This document shows positions 33,256-43,048 of a stretch of 64,000 nucleotides of DNA, one piece after another; position 1 is the stretch's first letter, and each line of letters begins with the position of its first letter. The position numbers and the translations under genes were made by a program. The stretch is from NCBI GenBank assembly GCA_905221605.1, contig CAJNDS010002168.1, forward strand, positions 560,233 to 624,232, in the 5' to 3' direction. This DNA is from Symbiodinium natans. Lineage: Eukaryota > Sar > Dinophyceae > Suessiales > Symbiodiniaceae. The notes beneath the pieces are model-generated. The model was given only the letters and a program-made list of their open reading frames with translations, did not search any database and had not been told where the DNA came from.

Positions 33256-33341
33256 CCTGAAGGCTCCTACACAGCACCTTATGGGAGTGGTAGACTAGAA
33301 TCCCCTTTAACTAAATCAAGAAGGAACTACATCAGAGCCCC
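33256..33341. mobile_element. Family A inverted-repeat element
   Basis: CTGAAGGCTCCTAC ... ACTACATCAGAGCC. The right end runs into a telomere tract. Confidence 0.68.
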
Positions 33342-33446
33342 CAAACCCTAAACCCTAAACCCTAAACCCCAAACCCCAAACCCTAAACCCTAAACCCTAA
33401 ACCCTAAACCCCACACCCTACACCCTAAACCCTAAACCCTCAGGCC

Positions 33447-33530
33447 CCACTTGCGCAACTCCAGTGCCGAGTGGCACGCCAGGCAGGATCTCCTCGAAGA
33501 GCCCTTTTGCCGCCTCTTCGCTCCCTTCAG
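33447..33530 (-). CDS. Putative exon
   Basis: Open frame SPEGSEEAAKGLFEEILPGV then PLGTGVAQ, ending CAA|GTGGGG. Unrecognised; low support. Confidence 0.28.
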
Positions 33531-33579
33531 GGCTTGGGGTTGAGGATTTACTTGAAGGCTTCTGAGTACTTCTCAGACA

Positions 33580-33695
33580 GGGTTTAGGGTTTAGGGTTTA
33601 GGGTTTAGGGTTTAGGGTTTAGGGTTTAGGGTTTAGGGTTTAGGGTTTAGGGTTTAGGGTTTAGGGTTTAGGGTTTGGGGTTTGGGGTTTAGGGT
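33580..33695 (+). repeat. Interstitial TTTAGGG tract
   Basis: About sixteen heptamers. Confidence 0.9.
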
Positions 33696-33803
33696 TTCCT
33701 ACACCCTCAGGACTTTAGACTCCTAGACCCTGAACTCAAGACTGCTTGCAACCCTTCAACTGTAGAGCGAGGATTTGCGGAGGGCACACTGTAAAGTGCC
33801 TTC

Positions 33804-33909
33804 TTGGGATGTTTCACCTTACACTAACAGTCACTAAAAAGGGGGAGTATAATAGGGGAGGTACTATAATCCCGATGAAGGATTTTAAGTATAAGGGGGA
33901 ACATCCCAA
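33804..33909. mobile_element. Family B element
   Basis: Ends TTGGGATG and CATCCCAA; flanks GTGCCTTC and GTGCCATC (one mismatch). Confidence 0.78.
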
Positions 33910-34680
33910 GTGCCATCACGCAAACGAAGTACCGAACTCGCGCTAAACCCTAAACCCTAAACCCTAAACCCTAAACCCTAAACCCTAAACCCTAAACCCC
34001 TCACTCCACAGTCATACTACAAGCGCCCACCAGCGGGCTTGACACAGCCGGGCCTTCCTCCCGCGCCAGGCGGGCCGCAGCACGAAGCTTTGAGGTGAGG
34101 TAGCCTCAACAAGGCTGAGGGTTTAGGGTTTAGGGTTTAGGGTTTAGGGTTTAGGGTTTAGGGTTTAGGAGCTGAAATTGACTTGCCGTGTATTGTGATT
34201 GCTGACTCTTAAGTTCCTTCGTAGCAACCCGGTCAGTCTCGCCTGAGGAAGAAGACAGTTGAGGTTCCGGACCAAAAGCGTGCACTTGCAGCACAATTCT
34301 GGGTACAAAAAACTCCATAACCGTCAGACTAAGCAGAGAGCTCTCTGGATTTAGGGCCCCGTGCTCTGAGCCGCACTGAACGAAGCCTTGAACATATCTC
34401 AGTCTGCCCTGCATTCAACTGATGGAGCGTCCCGTGACTTTCATGGGGCGAAAAGCGCGTCTGATGGCAAAAGTGGATTTGTTGCCCTAAACCCTAAACC
34501 CTAAACCCTAAACCCTAAACCCTAAACCCTACAAAGCACGCCTTTCGTTTGGATGGGCACAAAAAAATGGTCGGCAGGGGGGAGGGCATCGGGACCCTGA
34601 TGATAGTAGGCCCTGCAAGCCCTGCAGGTTGAGAGTAGGTTTTGTGCTTGTATATTCTATGTTCTATACTACATAATATG

Positions 34681-34729
34681 TAGACTGTTTATTATATATA
34701 TATATACACACATATATTCTACTATAAAC
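34681..34729. repeat. AT-rich (TA)n flank left of the array
   Basis: TATATA and ACACATATAT runs directly left of R1; together with the TA-rich right flank this marks the target as AT-rich. Confidence 0.8.
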
Positions 34730-34966
34730 TACTGTTGATGCTGGAAATCCTGCATGAGTTTCGAAGACAACCCAACCCTCCCGCCGCCCTGAATTTTAAC
34801 ATTGACAGGGAATCCAGTCCGAGAAATCCGGTAGCGCGAATCATTGAAATCCTGCATGACCCCAGGCGCCCAGTCAACACTGAAATTCAGGGGTGCGCAG
34901 GGGATGTGTGTACGCAGAGTGTTGTGTGGGTGGCTGGGGTCATGCAGGATTTTTATCATCCACCGT
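34730..34966 (+). repeat. Terminal repeat R1 of the array, 237 bp, with inverted ends
   Basis: First of four near-identical copies. Its two ends are imperfect inverted repeats (21 of 26 positions match, CTGTTGATG... against CGGTGGATG...). Inside, a perfect 19-bp inverted repeat AAATCCTGCATGACCCCAG lies at 34847-34865 and, inverted, at 34934-34952. A third copy of its core AAATCCTGCATGA lies near the left end (34744-34756). A second inverted pair (CCTGAATTT...TTGAC) lies between them. The repeat therefore folds into a multi-stem structure and carries three iteron-like sites. It may be the transposase binding end, a replication origin for the Rep-like protein, or both. Confidence 0.9.
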
Positions 34967-35133
34967 CTCGCGAAGAGGGCTCCAAACAAATCCCCCGCGG
35001 TACATGGTGCCGACTTGCGTGAAGGCCGCCTTGGCCGTCGGGTGCGTTTGACTTGTGGCCGCGCAGATCCGCAGCCTCAAGTTCGAGCCAGTTCCTCACG
35101 TGCCCTCTACATATCCTGCCTTGCCTCGCCAGC

Positions 35134-36388
35134 ATGCCTGATGCGGGATGGGTCAAGATGACTGCCTCGGAGCGGGAGCTGGCCCAGCGCTGGTACTCCG
35201 AAGGGAAGCCTCCGTCCGCAATCGCGGAGCTGCTGGGTCGTGACTCCTCTACCCTCACTCGCCTGCTCTGCATGCAGAAGGTGGCCCAGAAGCAAGGCAG
35301 GCCCGCTGCGCTTACAAACGCGCAGGTGGACATGCTGGAGCGCCGCCTGGACGAGCTGATCGTGAAGGCCGATGGCCAGTCCACCATCACTGTGGACAAG
35401 CTGCGGAAAGCCACCAAGGTGAAGGCAAGCACGCAGACCATTCTGGCCGCGTTGCACAAGCGGAACATCTACTTCCGCAAGTTGCGCGAGAAGCCAGTCC
35501 TCACCCCAGCCGATGTGAAGGCCCGGCTCGCGTTTGCCAAGAAGTACCGTGGCAAGTCCAAAACATGGTGGCTGCGCAACATCCACGCCTTCATTGACGG
35601 CAAGTACTTCCAGGTCTACCTCACCGGCAAGGAGAGAGCCCGAGCGGCGACCCATGGCACCTTCGGCGCCTACCGCCGTCCTGGCAAGGGCCTCTGCGCA
35701 GGCTATGTCAAGCCGAAGGCAGGGAGCCTGCGGCACAACACGGGCGCCAAAGGTGTGCTTCTCCAGGCCGGGTCTGCCGAAACAGTCGCGCGACTGCCTC
35801 CTTGACTGTAGGGGTGCCAGCTCTCTGTAGTCCGCCTCAAGCATCCAGAGTGCTGCGGGCAAGCCTTGCGTGACTCATCCAAGTGTCTTCGTGTCCTGCC
35901 CTGTCTAGGTTGGCATTGGTGGAGGGCATGTTGTCACTGTGCATGAGGTCAAGGCGCGCTGGAATGGGCAGGCTGCGGTCACCTTCTACAAGGCTCTGCG
36001 TAGCGGCTTGTCCAAGACGTGGCCCGCGAAGCGGAAGTACACAGTGCTGGAGGACAACGACCCGACCGGCTACAAGTCTGCCAAGGGTGTTGCGGCCAAG
36101 GCTGAAGAGGGCATCTCCGTCTTCGAAATCCCCAAACGCAGCCCCGACCTGTCCCTGCTCGACTACGCAGTCTGGAAGGAGGTCAACAAGCGTCTGCGCC
36201 GGCAGGAGAAATCCTGGCCCAAAAAGAAGCGGGAGGGGCGGCCGGCTTATGTTGCGCGCTTGAAGCGCACCATCCGCAACCTCTCGAAGGACTTCCTGGT
36301 GAAGAGCATCGGGGACATGGTTCGTCGCTGCCAGAGGCTCTATGAAGCTAAGGGGCATTTCTTCGAGGAGGGAGGTTCTGGACGCTAG
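35134..36388 (+). CDS. Tc1/mariner-type DDE transposase, copy 1 (two exons)
   Basis: Exon 1 is 35134-35766 and exon 2 is 35909-36388; the spliced product has 370 residues, normal for Tc1/mariner. The intron 35767-35908 (142 bp) starts with GC and ends CTAG; splicing joins the blocks in phase 0 and makes a continuous protein, while reading through hits a stop. Residues 10-45 form a helix-turn-helix (SAIAELLGRDSSTLTRLL) and 60-115 a second DNA-binding region. The catalytic triad is visible as D155 in HAFIDGKYF, D260 in VLEDND, and a third acidic residue D296 in RSPDLSLLDYAVW, aligned with the family's SPDLNPIE block. By my count 35 residues separate the last two, so it is a DD(35)D variant rather than classic DD34E. 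I chose the ATG at 35134; an upstream frame has only non-ATG starts. It lies 167 bp after R1 and about 1.6 kb before the Rep gene, same strand. Function is inferred from family motifs. Confidence 0.88.
35767..35908 (+). other. GC-AG intron in transposase copy 1
   Basis: The exon ends CTCCAG, the intron runs GCCGGG...CTGTCTAG, and the next exon starts GTTGGC. AGG occurs at both borders, as is common for dinoflagellate introns. A GT donor exists 14 bp upstream (AAAG|GTGTGC) but would remove four residues from a conserved-looking stretch and shift the frame. Confidence 0.75.
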
Positions 36389-36817
36389 CCAATGGCTGTG
36401 CTTTGTTCTGGGTTCGGTTCGAGGCAGGCAGAATGCCACGCTCGGGCCGTGCAAGTCTGCGCCGGCGTGCGCTGGGACTGGAGCTGCCCACCAGCAAAAA
36501 AAGGGCCGAAACTGATCCGCGCAGTCTGGGCCTGCAGGATGGAAAGTTGTTGGGGGCAGGAGACTGTCTTTTGATTGTGTGACAGATGCGCAGCAGAGGC
36601 TGCCAAACCTAGGCGCTCCTACTGTCGACTTACGTGTGTACACGTGGCGAGTGCGTGGTGCCAACGTCCGCCTTCGGTTTCGGTTGTGTGAGCATAACTA
36701 GACAGCTGCGCATGTCCGCGCTGCCTGCCCTGAGAGCGTTACTGCATGCTGTCGGCTTGCGCGACGTCCGCCTTGGCCATCGGTTGTGGAGCGTTGTCAG
36801 AACATGAAACACAAGGT
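36389..36817 (+). other. 3' region of transposase, unit 1, non-coding
   Basis: This stretch shows no convincing coding frame. It holds two imperfect direct repeats of about 25 bp with the core GTCCGCCTT, near 36,666 and 36,764. It is copied nearly exactly in unit 2 (41472-41900). Confidence 0.5.
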
Positions 36818-37613
36818 CGGGGGGCAAGGGGGCAAGGCGGGGCAAGGGGGTTCGGTGGGAGGGGTGGAGTGGGGTGGGGTGGGGGGGGGGGGCTGGTGCC
36901 AGGGCGGGTGGGAGGGTGGGGGTGGGGGGGGGGGGGTGGGGGGGGGGGTGGGGTGGTTAGGGGGTGGGAGGGGGGGGGGGGGTGGGGGGGGGGGGGTGCG
37001 GGGGGGGGGGGTTGGTAGGTGGGGGGGGGGGGGGTGGGGGAGGTGGGGGGGGGGGCGGGGTGGGTCGTGGGGTGGGTGGGCGTGGGTGGGGCGATGGGGC
37101 GGGGTTGGGTTTGCCATTTACTGGACCAGAATCGGCTTATTGACAAACCTATTAGCAAACATTTAGTCAATCTAATGCATTTAAGCAAACGACTTTTCAA
37201 GCGTGTTGTGAAGCTTCTTTGAAGAGGGGCGCAGAATCTGGAAGAGTTGAATTGCTTTTTCTCTTGAGGGATTTTCGTTGGGCGTAGGAGCCCGTACTTA
37301 AAAAAGGGGTTTTCGTAATGGGTTTGTAAATATAATATTTTTAGGTTAAGGGTACATGGTTTGTAAATGGTTTGTAATGGGGTGTGGGAGTTTTGATGGA
37401 CCGCCCCTCCCTCCGCGCACCCCCCGCCCCGGCTCCACCCCCGCCCCGGCCACCTGCCTCCCCGCAGGCACCCCTACCCTCTCACCGCCGGCCGGCCACC
37501 CCACCCCCACCCCCACCCCCCGCCACCCTCCACCCCCGGTCCTCCCCCCCTCTTCTCCGCCTCCCGACCCCTCCCCAACAACCCGTTCCCCAACCCCCCC
37601 CAACCCCCCCCAC
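36818..37613. repeat. G-tract / C-tract inverted structure, unit 1
   Basis: A G-rich tract (36818-37111, runs of G broken by T) is followed by about 290 bp of AT-richer sequence and then a C-rich tract (37400-37613). The tracts could pair as a long stem, and the G strand could form quadruplexes. The inner arms hold degenerate TTTGTAAATGG-type repeats on the right (37318-37381) and damaged complements on the left (37114-37200), much less regular than in unit 2. This is the only part where units 1 and 2 differ strongly. Confidence 0.7.
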
Positions 37614-37640
37614 AAAGAGATGCGCCTATTCGGTCCTCGC

Positions 37641-37815
37641 GGAGCATTTCAGACACTGGCCGCGCTTCTTTCTGAACTGCAGCGAGCGGTTGTTTCAGAG
37701 GTCGCATGGCTTGCCCACAGAGCGGGTAGCGCCCGCGATGAGTCTGGTAGCGGAGCATCTCAGACACTGGCCGCGCTTCTTTCTGAACTGCAGCGAGCGG
37801 TTGTTTCAGAGGTCG
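37641..37815 (+). repeat. 64-bp direct repeat upstream of Rep, copy 1
   Basis: A 64-bp block at 37641-37704 recurs at 37752-37815, a shift of 111 bp (37 codons). The same pair precedes the other Rep genes, though in unit 2 the first copy is rearranged. One frame stays open through both, repeating LAALLSELQRAVVSEVA, and overlaps the start of Rep in another frame. It may be a leader or regulatory repeat; coding is unproven. Confidence 0.6.
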
Positions 37816-38008
37816 CCTGCCCGCCTCGCGCAGTGCGGAGGTCGGTAGCACCCGCAATGAGCCCAGGCCCAGGTCGCTTGCCCGCCTTGCACAGTGAGGA
37901 GGTCGGCGGCACCGCACTACTGGTGTTGGTTCCAAAGCCTCAAGCCTATCCCGGTCTGAGAGCCTTTGCCACCACGCCGCCAGACGTGTGGCTCGAGAAG
38001 CAGACGCC

Positions 38009-39673
38009 ATGGCCAGTTCCCAGTCATCCTCGTCGTCTTCCGAGGAGGAGGTGGAGGTGGCGGAGCCAAAGCCAGACTGGCTAACGACGGAAGACGCCTC
38101 CGCGCGAAGCCTCGTCTTCCTCATCACTTTTGCTGGCATCTTGGAAGAGACTGCGCTGAAGGCGGACAGACCACTCAGGACTCTAGCCGACCTCACACGT
38201 GCAGACATCAAGGATGCCGTTCTGGATGCCGTGGCGAATCCCACACAGGAGACATCCCAGCAAGGTGGCCGTCCTCGGTCGAAGTCGCTGGAGCCACAGA
38301 AGCTGGTGGTCTTCCTTGAGGAGCCTCGCCACTTCCATGTTGCGCTGCGGCTGAATGCCATCACGCGCTTCCTCCCGTTGAAGATGTCCTTGCGTCAGCG
38401 GTCCGGCCTCGCATCCCACTGGAGCACGTCGCACACGCAGTGGTGGAGCGCAGTCCGGTATGGTGTTTTTGCCACAGAGCACAAGCCCGTCGTTGACCAG
38501 CAGCCACTAGTGTGGGTGAAGGCAGGCGGGGCGCTAGAGCCGGTGCAGGCTGGTCCTGGGCAGTGCCTGGAGCACAAGGTGGCAGGAACGGACAGGGTCG
38601 CTGTCAACCTCTATGAAGAAGCGCAGGAACCGTTCAATGCTGCTGTCTGGACCAAGCGCCGGCAGAAGGCGGAAGCGGCAGCTGGCGGCCAGATGGTGGC
38701 CTCGGCAACTGGCAAGAAGGCAAAGGTGGACAAGTTCACCCCGCTGGACTTCACGGCCCTGGTTCTGGAGAAGAGTCTCTGGACCCCCAACGCCGTCATG
38801 GCGTACGTCCAGGAGCATGGCTCCCATGCAGCGCAGCTGTACTGCGTGCGGAACCAAAAGCGCCTCGAGGACCTCATCTCGGGCGCACAGGCGTGGAGGG
38901 ATGCCAGGCGGCAGCATGTGCTCGAGCAAGAAACGGATTGGGCGCTGCTTCATCGGCTCGCAAGTGGGTCCTGCTGCTGCAATGGAACCTGCAAGTGGCT
39001 GGCGGCAGCGCGGGATTTCTTCCGCAGGAACCAGGCGACGGTGGACCCAGGCCTGCTCGCTGCGAGCGTTGCCAATGTCATCCAACACGGCCCCAGCAAG
39101 ACAGCACGGGTCCCCTTGCTGGCTGGGGCCACGAATGCGGGCAAGAGTCTCATCTTCGACCCCGTCATCCAGGTCTTTGGGCGGCAAGGCATCGATTTCT
39201 GCCCAGCGCAGGGTGCCTCGATGGCTTTGAGTTCTTTGGCGACCAACACGCGCTTGCGATTCATCTATTGGGATGAGTTCTCGCCTACAGAGTTTGCCTC
39301 ACGACCGCCCAAGGCGCCAACTGTCCCAGCAGTGACTTTTAAGAAGCTCTTCGCTGGGCAGTACTTCCGGATCCAGGTATCCCAGGCGCACCACGACGGC
39401 AATCCAGACTTTAGGTGGTGTCGTGGGGCCGCTCTGACAGCTCCTCTGGACGGACTGTGGGATGTGACAAGCCCAGTGACGCGTGAGGATGTCCGACACA
39501 TGCAATCGCGCGTCATTCAATTCGATGCGCACGTGGTCATCCAAGGGCAGCTGGAGCCCATCCCGCACTGCCGCGAATCCTGGTGCAGATTCATCATTGA
39601 CAACGCAGCTGCATACGCAGCGCGGCGCCAGCGCCAGGTGGGAGGAGTGGAAGTCGACGATGAGGACCTATGA
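38009..39673 (+). CDS. Rep-like protein: candidate HUH endonuclease + P-loop helicase, copy 1
   Basis: The product has 554 residues in a single exon. The start is the ATG at 38009 in a good context (gccATGG); only a GTG lies upstream in frame. Residues 1-20 are Ser/Glu-rich. A hydrophobic strand at 35-43 (LVFLITFAG) could be Rep motif 1. HFH at 108-110 after LVVFLEEP fits the metal-binding HUH motif 2. Y151 with K159 (RYGVFATEHK) fits the tyrosine motif 3. A basic linker lies at 215-240. The C-terminal half has a Walker A GATNAGKS (373-380), a Walker B FIYWDEF (418-424) and a LFAGQYFRIQVSQ block (447-459) where SF3 helicases have a conserved post-Walker B segment. Together this resembles Rep proteins of single-stranded DNA replicons and related transposons; the expected activity is nicking and unwinding DNA at an origin. 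It ends 140 bp before R2. No catalytic residue has been tested here. Confidence 0.72.
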   Translation: MASSQSSSSSSEEEVEVAEPKPDWLTTEDASARSLVFLITFAGILEETALKADRPLRTLADLTRADIKDAVLDAVANPTQETSQQGGRPRSKSLEPQKLVVFLEEPRHFHVALRLNAITRFLPLKMSLRQRSGLASHWSTSHTQWWSAVRYGVFATEHKPVVDQQPLVWVKAGGALEPVQAGPGQCLEHKVAGTDRVAVNLYEEAQEPFNAAVWTKRRQKAEAAAGGQMVASATGKKAKVDKFTPLDFTALVLEKSLWTPNAVMAYVQEHGSHAAQLYCVRNQKRLEDLISGAQAWRDARRQHVLEQETDWALLHRLASGSCCCNGTCKWLAAARDFFRRNQATVDPGLLAASVANVIQHGPSKTARVPLLAGATNAGKSLIFDPVIQVFGRQGIDFCPAQGASMALSSLATNTRLRFIYWDEFSPTEFASRPPKAPTVPAVTFKKLFAGQYFRIQVSQAHHDGNPDFRWCRGAALTAPLDGLWDVTSPVTREDVRHMQSRVIQFDAHVVIQGQLEPIPHCRESWCRFIIDNAAAYAARRQRQVGGVEVDDEDL

Positions 39674-39812
39674 CATCGGTCTACCTCGTGTGCTAGAGCG
39701 CGAAGGCACAACGTCCCCGTGCCAGCCAACGCCTGCAAGCGTCTCTGACGCAGAAAAAAAGCGGGCGAGCGAGACCAAGTGCTCTTCTTGCGAGAGAACG
39801 CACCTAGGTACG

Positions 39813-40049
39813 TACTGTTGATGCTGGAAATCCTGCATGAGTTTCGAAGACAACCCAACCCTCCCGCCGCCCTGAATTTTAACATTGACAGGGAATCCAG
39901 TCCGAGAAATCCGGTAGCGCGAATCATTGAAATCCTGCATGACCCCAGGCGCCCAGTCAACACTGAAATTCAGGGGTGCGCAGGGGATGTGTGTACGCAG
40001 AGTGTTGTGTGGGTGGCTGGGGTCATGCAGGATTTTTATCATCCACCGT
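39813..40049 (+). repeat. Terminal repeat R2, 237 bp
   Basis: Identical to R1 as far as I can read. It is preceded by CCTAGGTACG, a palindrome-rich junction present before R2, R3 and R4 but not before R1, so that motif belongs to the end of the Rep side of the unit. Confidence 0.9.
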
Positions 40050-40216
40050 CTCGCGAAGAGGGCTCCAAACAAATCCCCCGCGGTACATGGTGCCGACTTG
40101 CGTGAAGGCCGCCTTGGCCGTCGGGTGCGTTTGACTTGTGGCCGCGCAGATCCGCAGCCTCAAGTTCGAGCCAGTTCCTCACGTGCCCTCTACATATCCT
40201 GCCTTGCCTCGCCAGC

Positions 40217-41471
40217 ATGCCTGATGCGGGATGGGTCAAGATGACTGCCTCGGAGCGGGAGCTGGCCCAGCGCTGGTACTCCGAAGGGAAGCCTCCGTCC
40301 GCAATCGCGGAGCTGCTGGGTCGTGACTCCTCTACCCTCACTCGCCTGCTCTGCATGCAGAAGGTGGCCCAGAAGCAAGGCAGGCCCGCTGCGCTTACAA
40401 ACGCGCAGGTGGACATGCTGGAGCGCCGCCTGGACGAGCTGATCGTGAAGGCCGATGGCCAGTCCACCATCACTGTGGACAAGCTGCGGAAAGCCACCAA
40501 GGTGAAGGCAAGCACGCAGACCATTCTGGCCGCGTTGCACAAGCGGAACATCTACTTCCGCAAGTTGCGCGAGAAGCCAGTCCTCACCCCAGCCGATGTG
40601 AAGGCCCGGCTCGCGTTTGCCAAGAAGTACCGTGGCAAGTCCAAAACATGGTGGCTGCGCAACATCCACGCCTTCATTGACGGCAAGTACTTCCAGGTCT
40701 ACCTCACCGGCAAGGAGAGAGCCCGAGCGGCGACCCATGGCACCTTCGGCGCCTACCGCCGTCCTGGCAAGGGCCTCTGCGCAGGCTATGTCAAGCCGAA
40801 GGCAGGGAGCCTGCGGCACAACACGGGCGCCAAAGGTGTGCTTCTCCAGGCCGGGTCTGCCGAAACAGTCGCGCGACTGCCTCCTTGACTGTAGGGGTGC
40901 CAGCTCTCTGTAGTCCGCCTCAAGCATCCAGAGTGCTGCGGGCAAGCCTTGCGTGACTCATCCAAGTGTCTTCGTGTCCTGCCCTGTCTAGGTTGGCATT
41001 GGTGGAGGGCATGTTGTCACTGTGCATGAGGTCAAGGCGCGCTGGAATGGGCAGGCTGCGGTCACCTTCTACAAGGCTCTGCGTAGCGGCTTGTCCAAGA
41101 CGTGGCCCGCGAAGCGGAAGTACACAGTGCTGGAGGACAACGACCCGACCGGCTACAAGTCTGCCAAGGGTGTTGCGGCCAAGGCTGAAGAGGGCATCTC
41201 CGTCTTCGAAATCCCCAAACGCAGCCCCGACCTGTCCCTGCTCGACTACGCAGTCTGGAAGGAGGTCAACAAGCGTCTGCGCCGGCAGGAGAAATCCTGG
41301 CCCAAAAAGAAGCGGGAGGGGCGGCCGGCTTATGTTGCGCGCTTGAAGCGCACCATCCGCAACCTCTCGAAGGACTTCCTGGTGAAGAGCATCGGGGACA
41401 TGGTTCGTCGCTGCCAGAGGCTCTATGAAGCTAAGGGGCATTTCTTCGAGGAGGGAGGTTCTGGACGCTAG
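40217..41471 (+). CDS. Tc1/mariner-type DDE transposase, copy 2 (two exons)
   Basis: Exon 1 is 40217-40849, the GC-AG intron is 40850-40991 and exon 2 is 40992-41471, exactly 5,083 bp from copy 1. I found no nucleotide difference from copy 1, intron included, so the duplication is very recent, or the copies are homogenised, or the assembly copied one unit. All motifs listed for copy 1 (helix-turn-helix, D155, D260, D296) are intact. Confidence 0.87.
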
Positions 41472-41900
41472 CCAATGGCTGTGCTTTGTTCTGGGTTCGG
41501 TTCGAGGCAGGCAGAATGCCACGCTCGGGCCGTGCAAGTCTGCGCCGGCGTGCGCTGGGACTGGAGCTGCCCACCAGCAAAAAAAGGGCCGAAACTGATC
41601 CGCGCAGTCTGGGCCTGCAGGATGGAAAGTTGTTGGGGGCAGGAGACTGTCTTTTGATTGTGTGACAGATGCGCAGCAGAGGCTGCCAAACCTAGGCGCT
41701 CCTACTGTCGACTTACGTGTGTACACGTGGCGAGTGCGTGGTGCCAACGTCCGCCTTCGGTTTCGGTTGTGTGAGCATAACTAGACAGCTGCGCATGTCC
41801 GCGCTGCCTGCCCTGAGAGCGTTACTGCATGCTGTCGGCTTGCGCGACGTCCGCCTTGGCCATCGGTTGTGGAGCGTTGTCAGAACATGAAACACAAGGT

Positions 41901-42637
41901 CGGGGGGCAAGGGGGCAAGGCGGGGCAAGGGGGTTCGGTGGGAGGGGTGGAGTGGGGGGTGGGGGGGGGGGGGGGGGGTGGGGGGGGGTGGGGGGGGTGG
42001 GGGGGGGTGGGGGGGGGGTGGGGGGGGGGGGGGGGGGGGTGGAGGGGGGGGGGGTGGGGTGGGGTGGGGTGGGCGTGGGTGGGGCGTGGGGCGGGGTTGG
42101 GTTTGCCATTTACAATCCATTGACAAACCATTTACAAACCATTTACAAACTCATTTACAAACTCCTTTTCAAAGCGTTTGTGAAGCTTGTTTGAGAGGGC
42201 GCAGAATCTGGAAAGTGGAAGCTTTTCTTGGAGGATTTCGTTTTTGTGCCCGCGTAGGAGCCCGTACTTAAAAAAGGGGTTTGTAAATGGGTTTGTAAAT
42301 AGGTTTGTAAATGGTTTGTAAATGGTTTGTAAATGGGGTGGGGAGTTTGGAAATGGACCCCCCCCCCCCGCCCCACCCCCCCCCCCACCCCCCCGCCCCC
42401 CCCCCCCCCCCCGCCCCCCCCCCCCCCCCCACCCCCCCGCCCCCCCCCCCCCCCCCGCGCCCACCACCACCCCCCCCCCCCCACCCGCCCCCCCCCCCCC
42501 CCCCGCCCCACCCCCACCCCCCAACCCCCCCCCCCCCACCCCCCCCCACCCCCCCCCCCACCCCCCCCCCACCCCCCCCCCACCCCCACCCCCCCCCTCC
42601 CACCCCCATCCCCCCCAAACACCCCCCAACCCCCCCA
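41901..42637. repeat. G-tract / iteron arms / C-tract inverted repeat, unit 2
   Basis: The order is a G-tract (41901-42098), four CCATTTACAAA-type repeats (42106-42163), a loop of about 115 bp, five TTTGTAAATGG repeats (42279-42336) and a C-tract (42357-42637). The inner arms are reverse complements and the outer tracts are complementary, so the whole 740 bp is a large imperfect palindrome. The 11-bp units are regularly spaced like iterons bound by Rep proteins. An origin or transcription barrier are both possible. The exact length of the homopolymer tracts is not trustworthy in any assembly. Confidence 0.75.
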
Positions 42638-43048
42638 CAAAGAGATGCGCTTTATTCGGTCCTCTCAGATGGCTTGCCCACAGACGTCTCAGACACGGGC
42701 CGCACTTCTTTCTGAACTGCAGCGAGCGGTTGTTTCAGAGGTCGCATGGCTTGCCCACAGAGCGGGTAGCGCCCGCGACGAGTCTGGTAGCGGAGCATCT
42801 CAGACACTGGCCGCGCTTCTTTCTGAACTGCAGCGAGCGGTTGTTTCAGAGGTCGCCTGCCCGCCTCGCGCAGTGCGGAGGTCGGTAGCACCCGCAATGA
42901 GCCCAGGCCCAGGTCGCTTGCCCGCCTTGCACAGTCAGGAGGTCGGCAGCACCGCACTACTGGTGTTGGTTCCAAAGCCTGAAGCCTATCCCGGTCTGCG
43001 AGCCTTTGCCACCACACCGCCACACGTGTGGCTCGAGAAGCAGACGCC

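Noticed and set aside
36739-37222. Gly-rich and Pro-rich frames over the G and C tracts (also 41713-42715)
   Set aside because: Homopolymer-type sequence reads as Gly or Pro in any frame; no other protein feature.
34956-39821. Antisense frames of 100-296 codons opposite the transposase and Rep genes
   Set aside because: Shadows of GC-rich genes: they repeat in each copy, have no motif, and the sense frames carry the catalytic motifs and splice structure.
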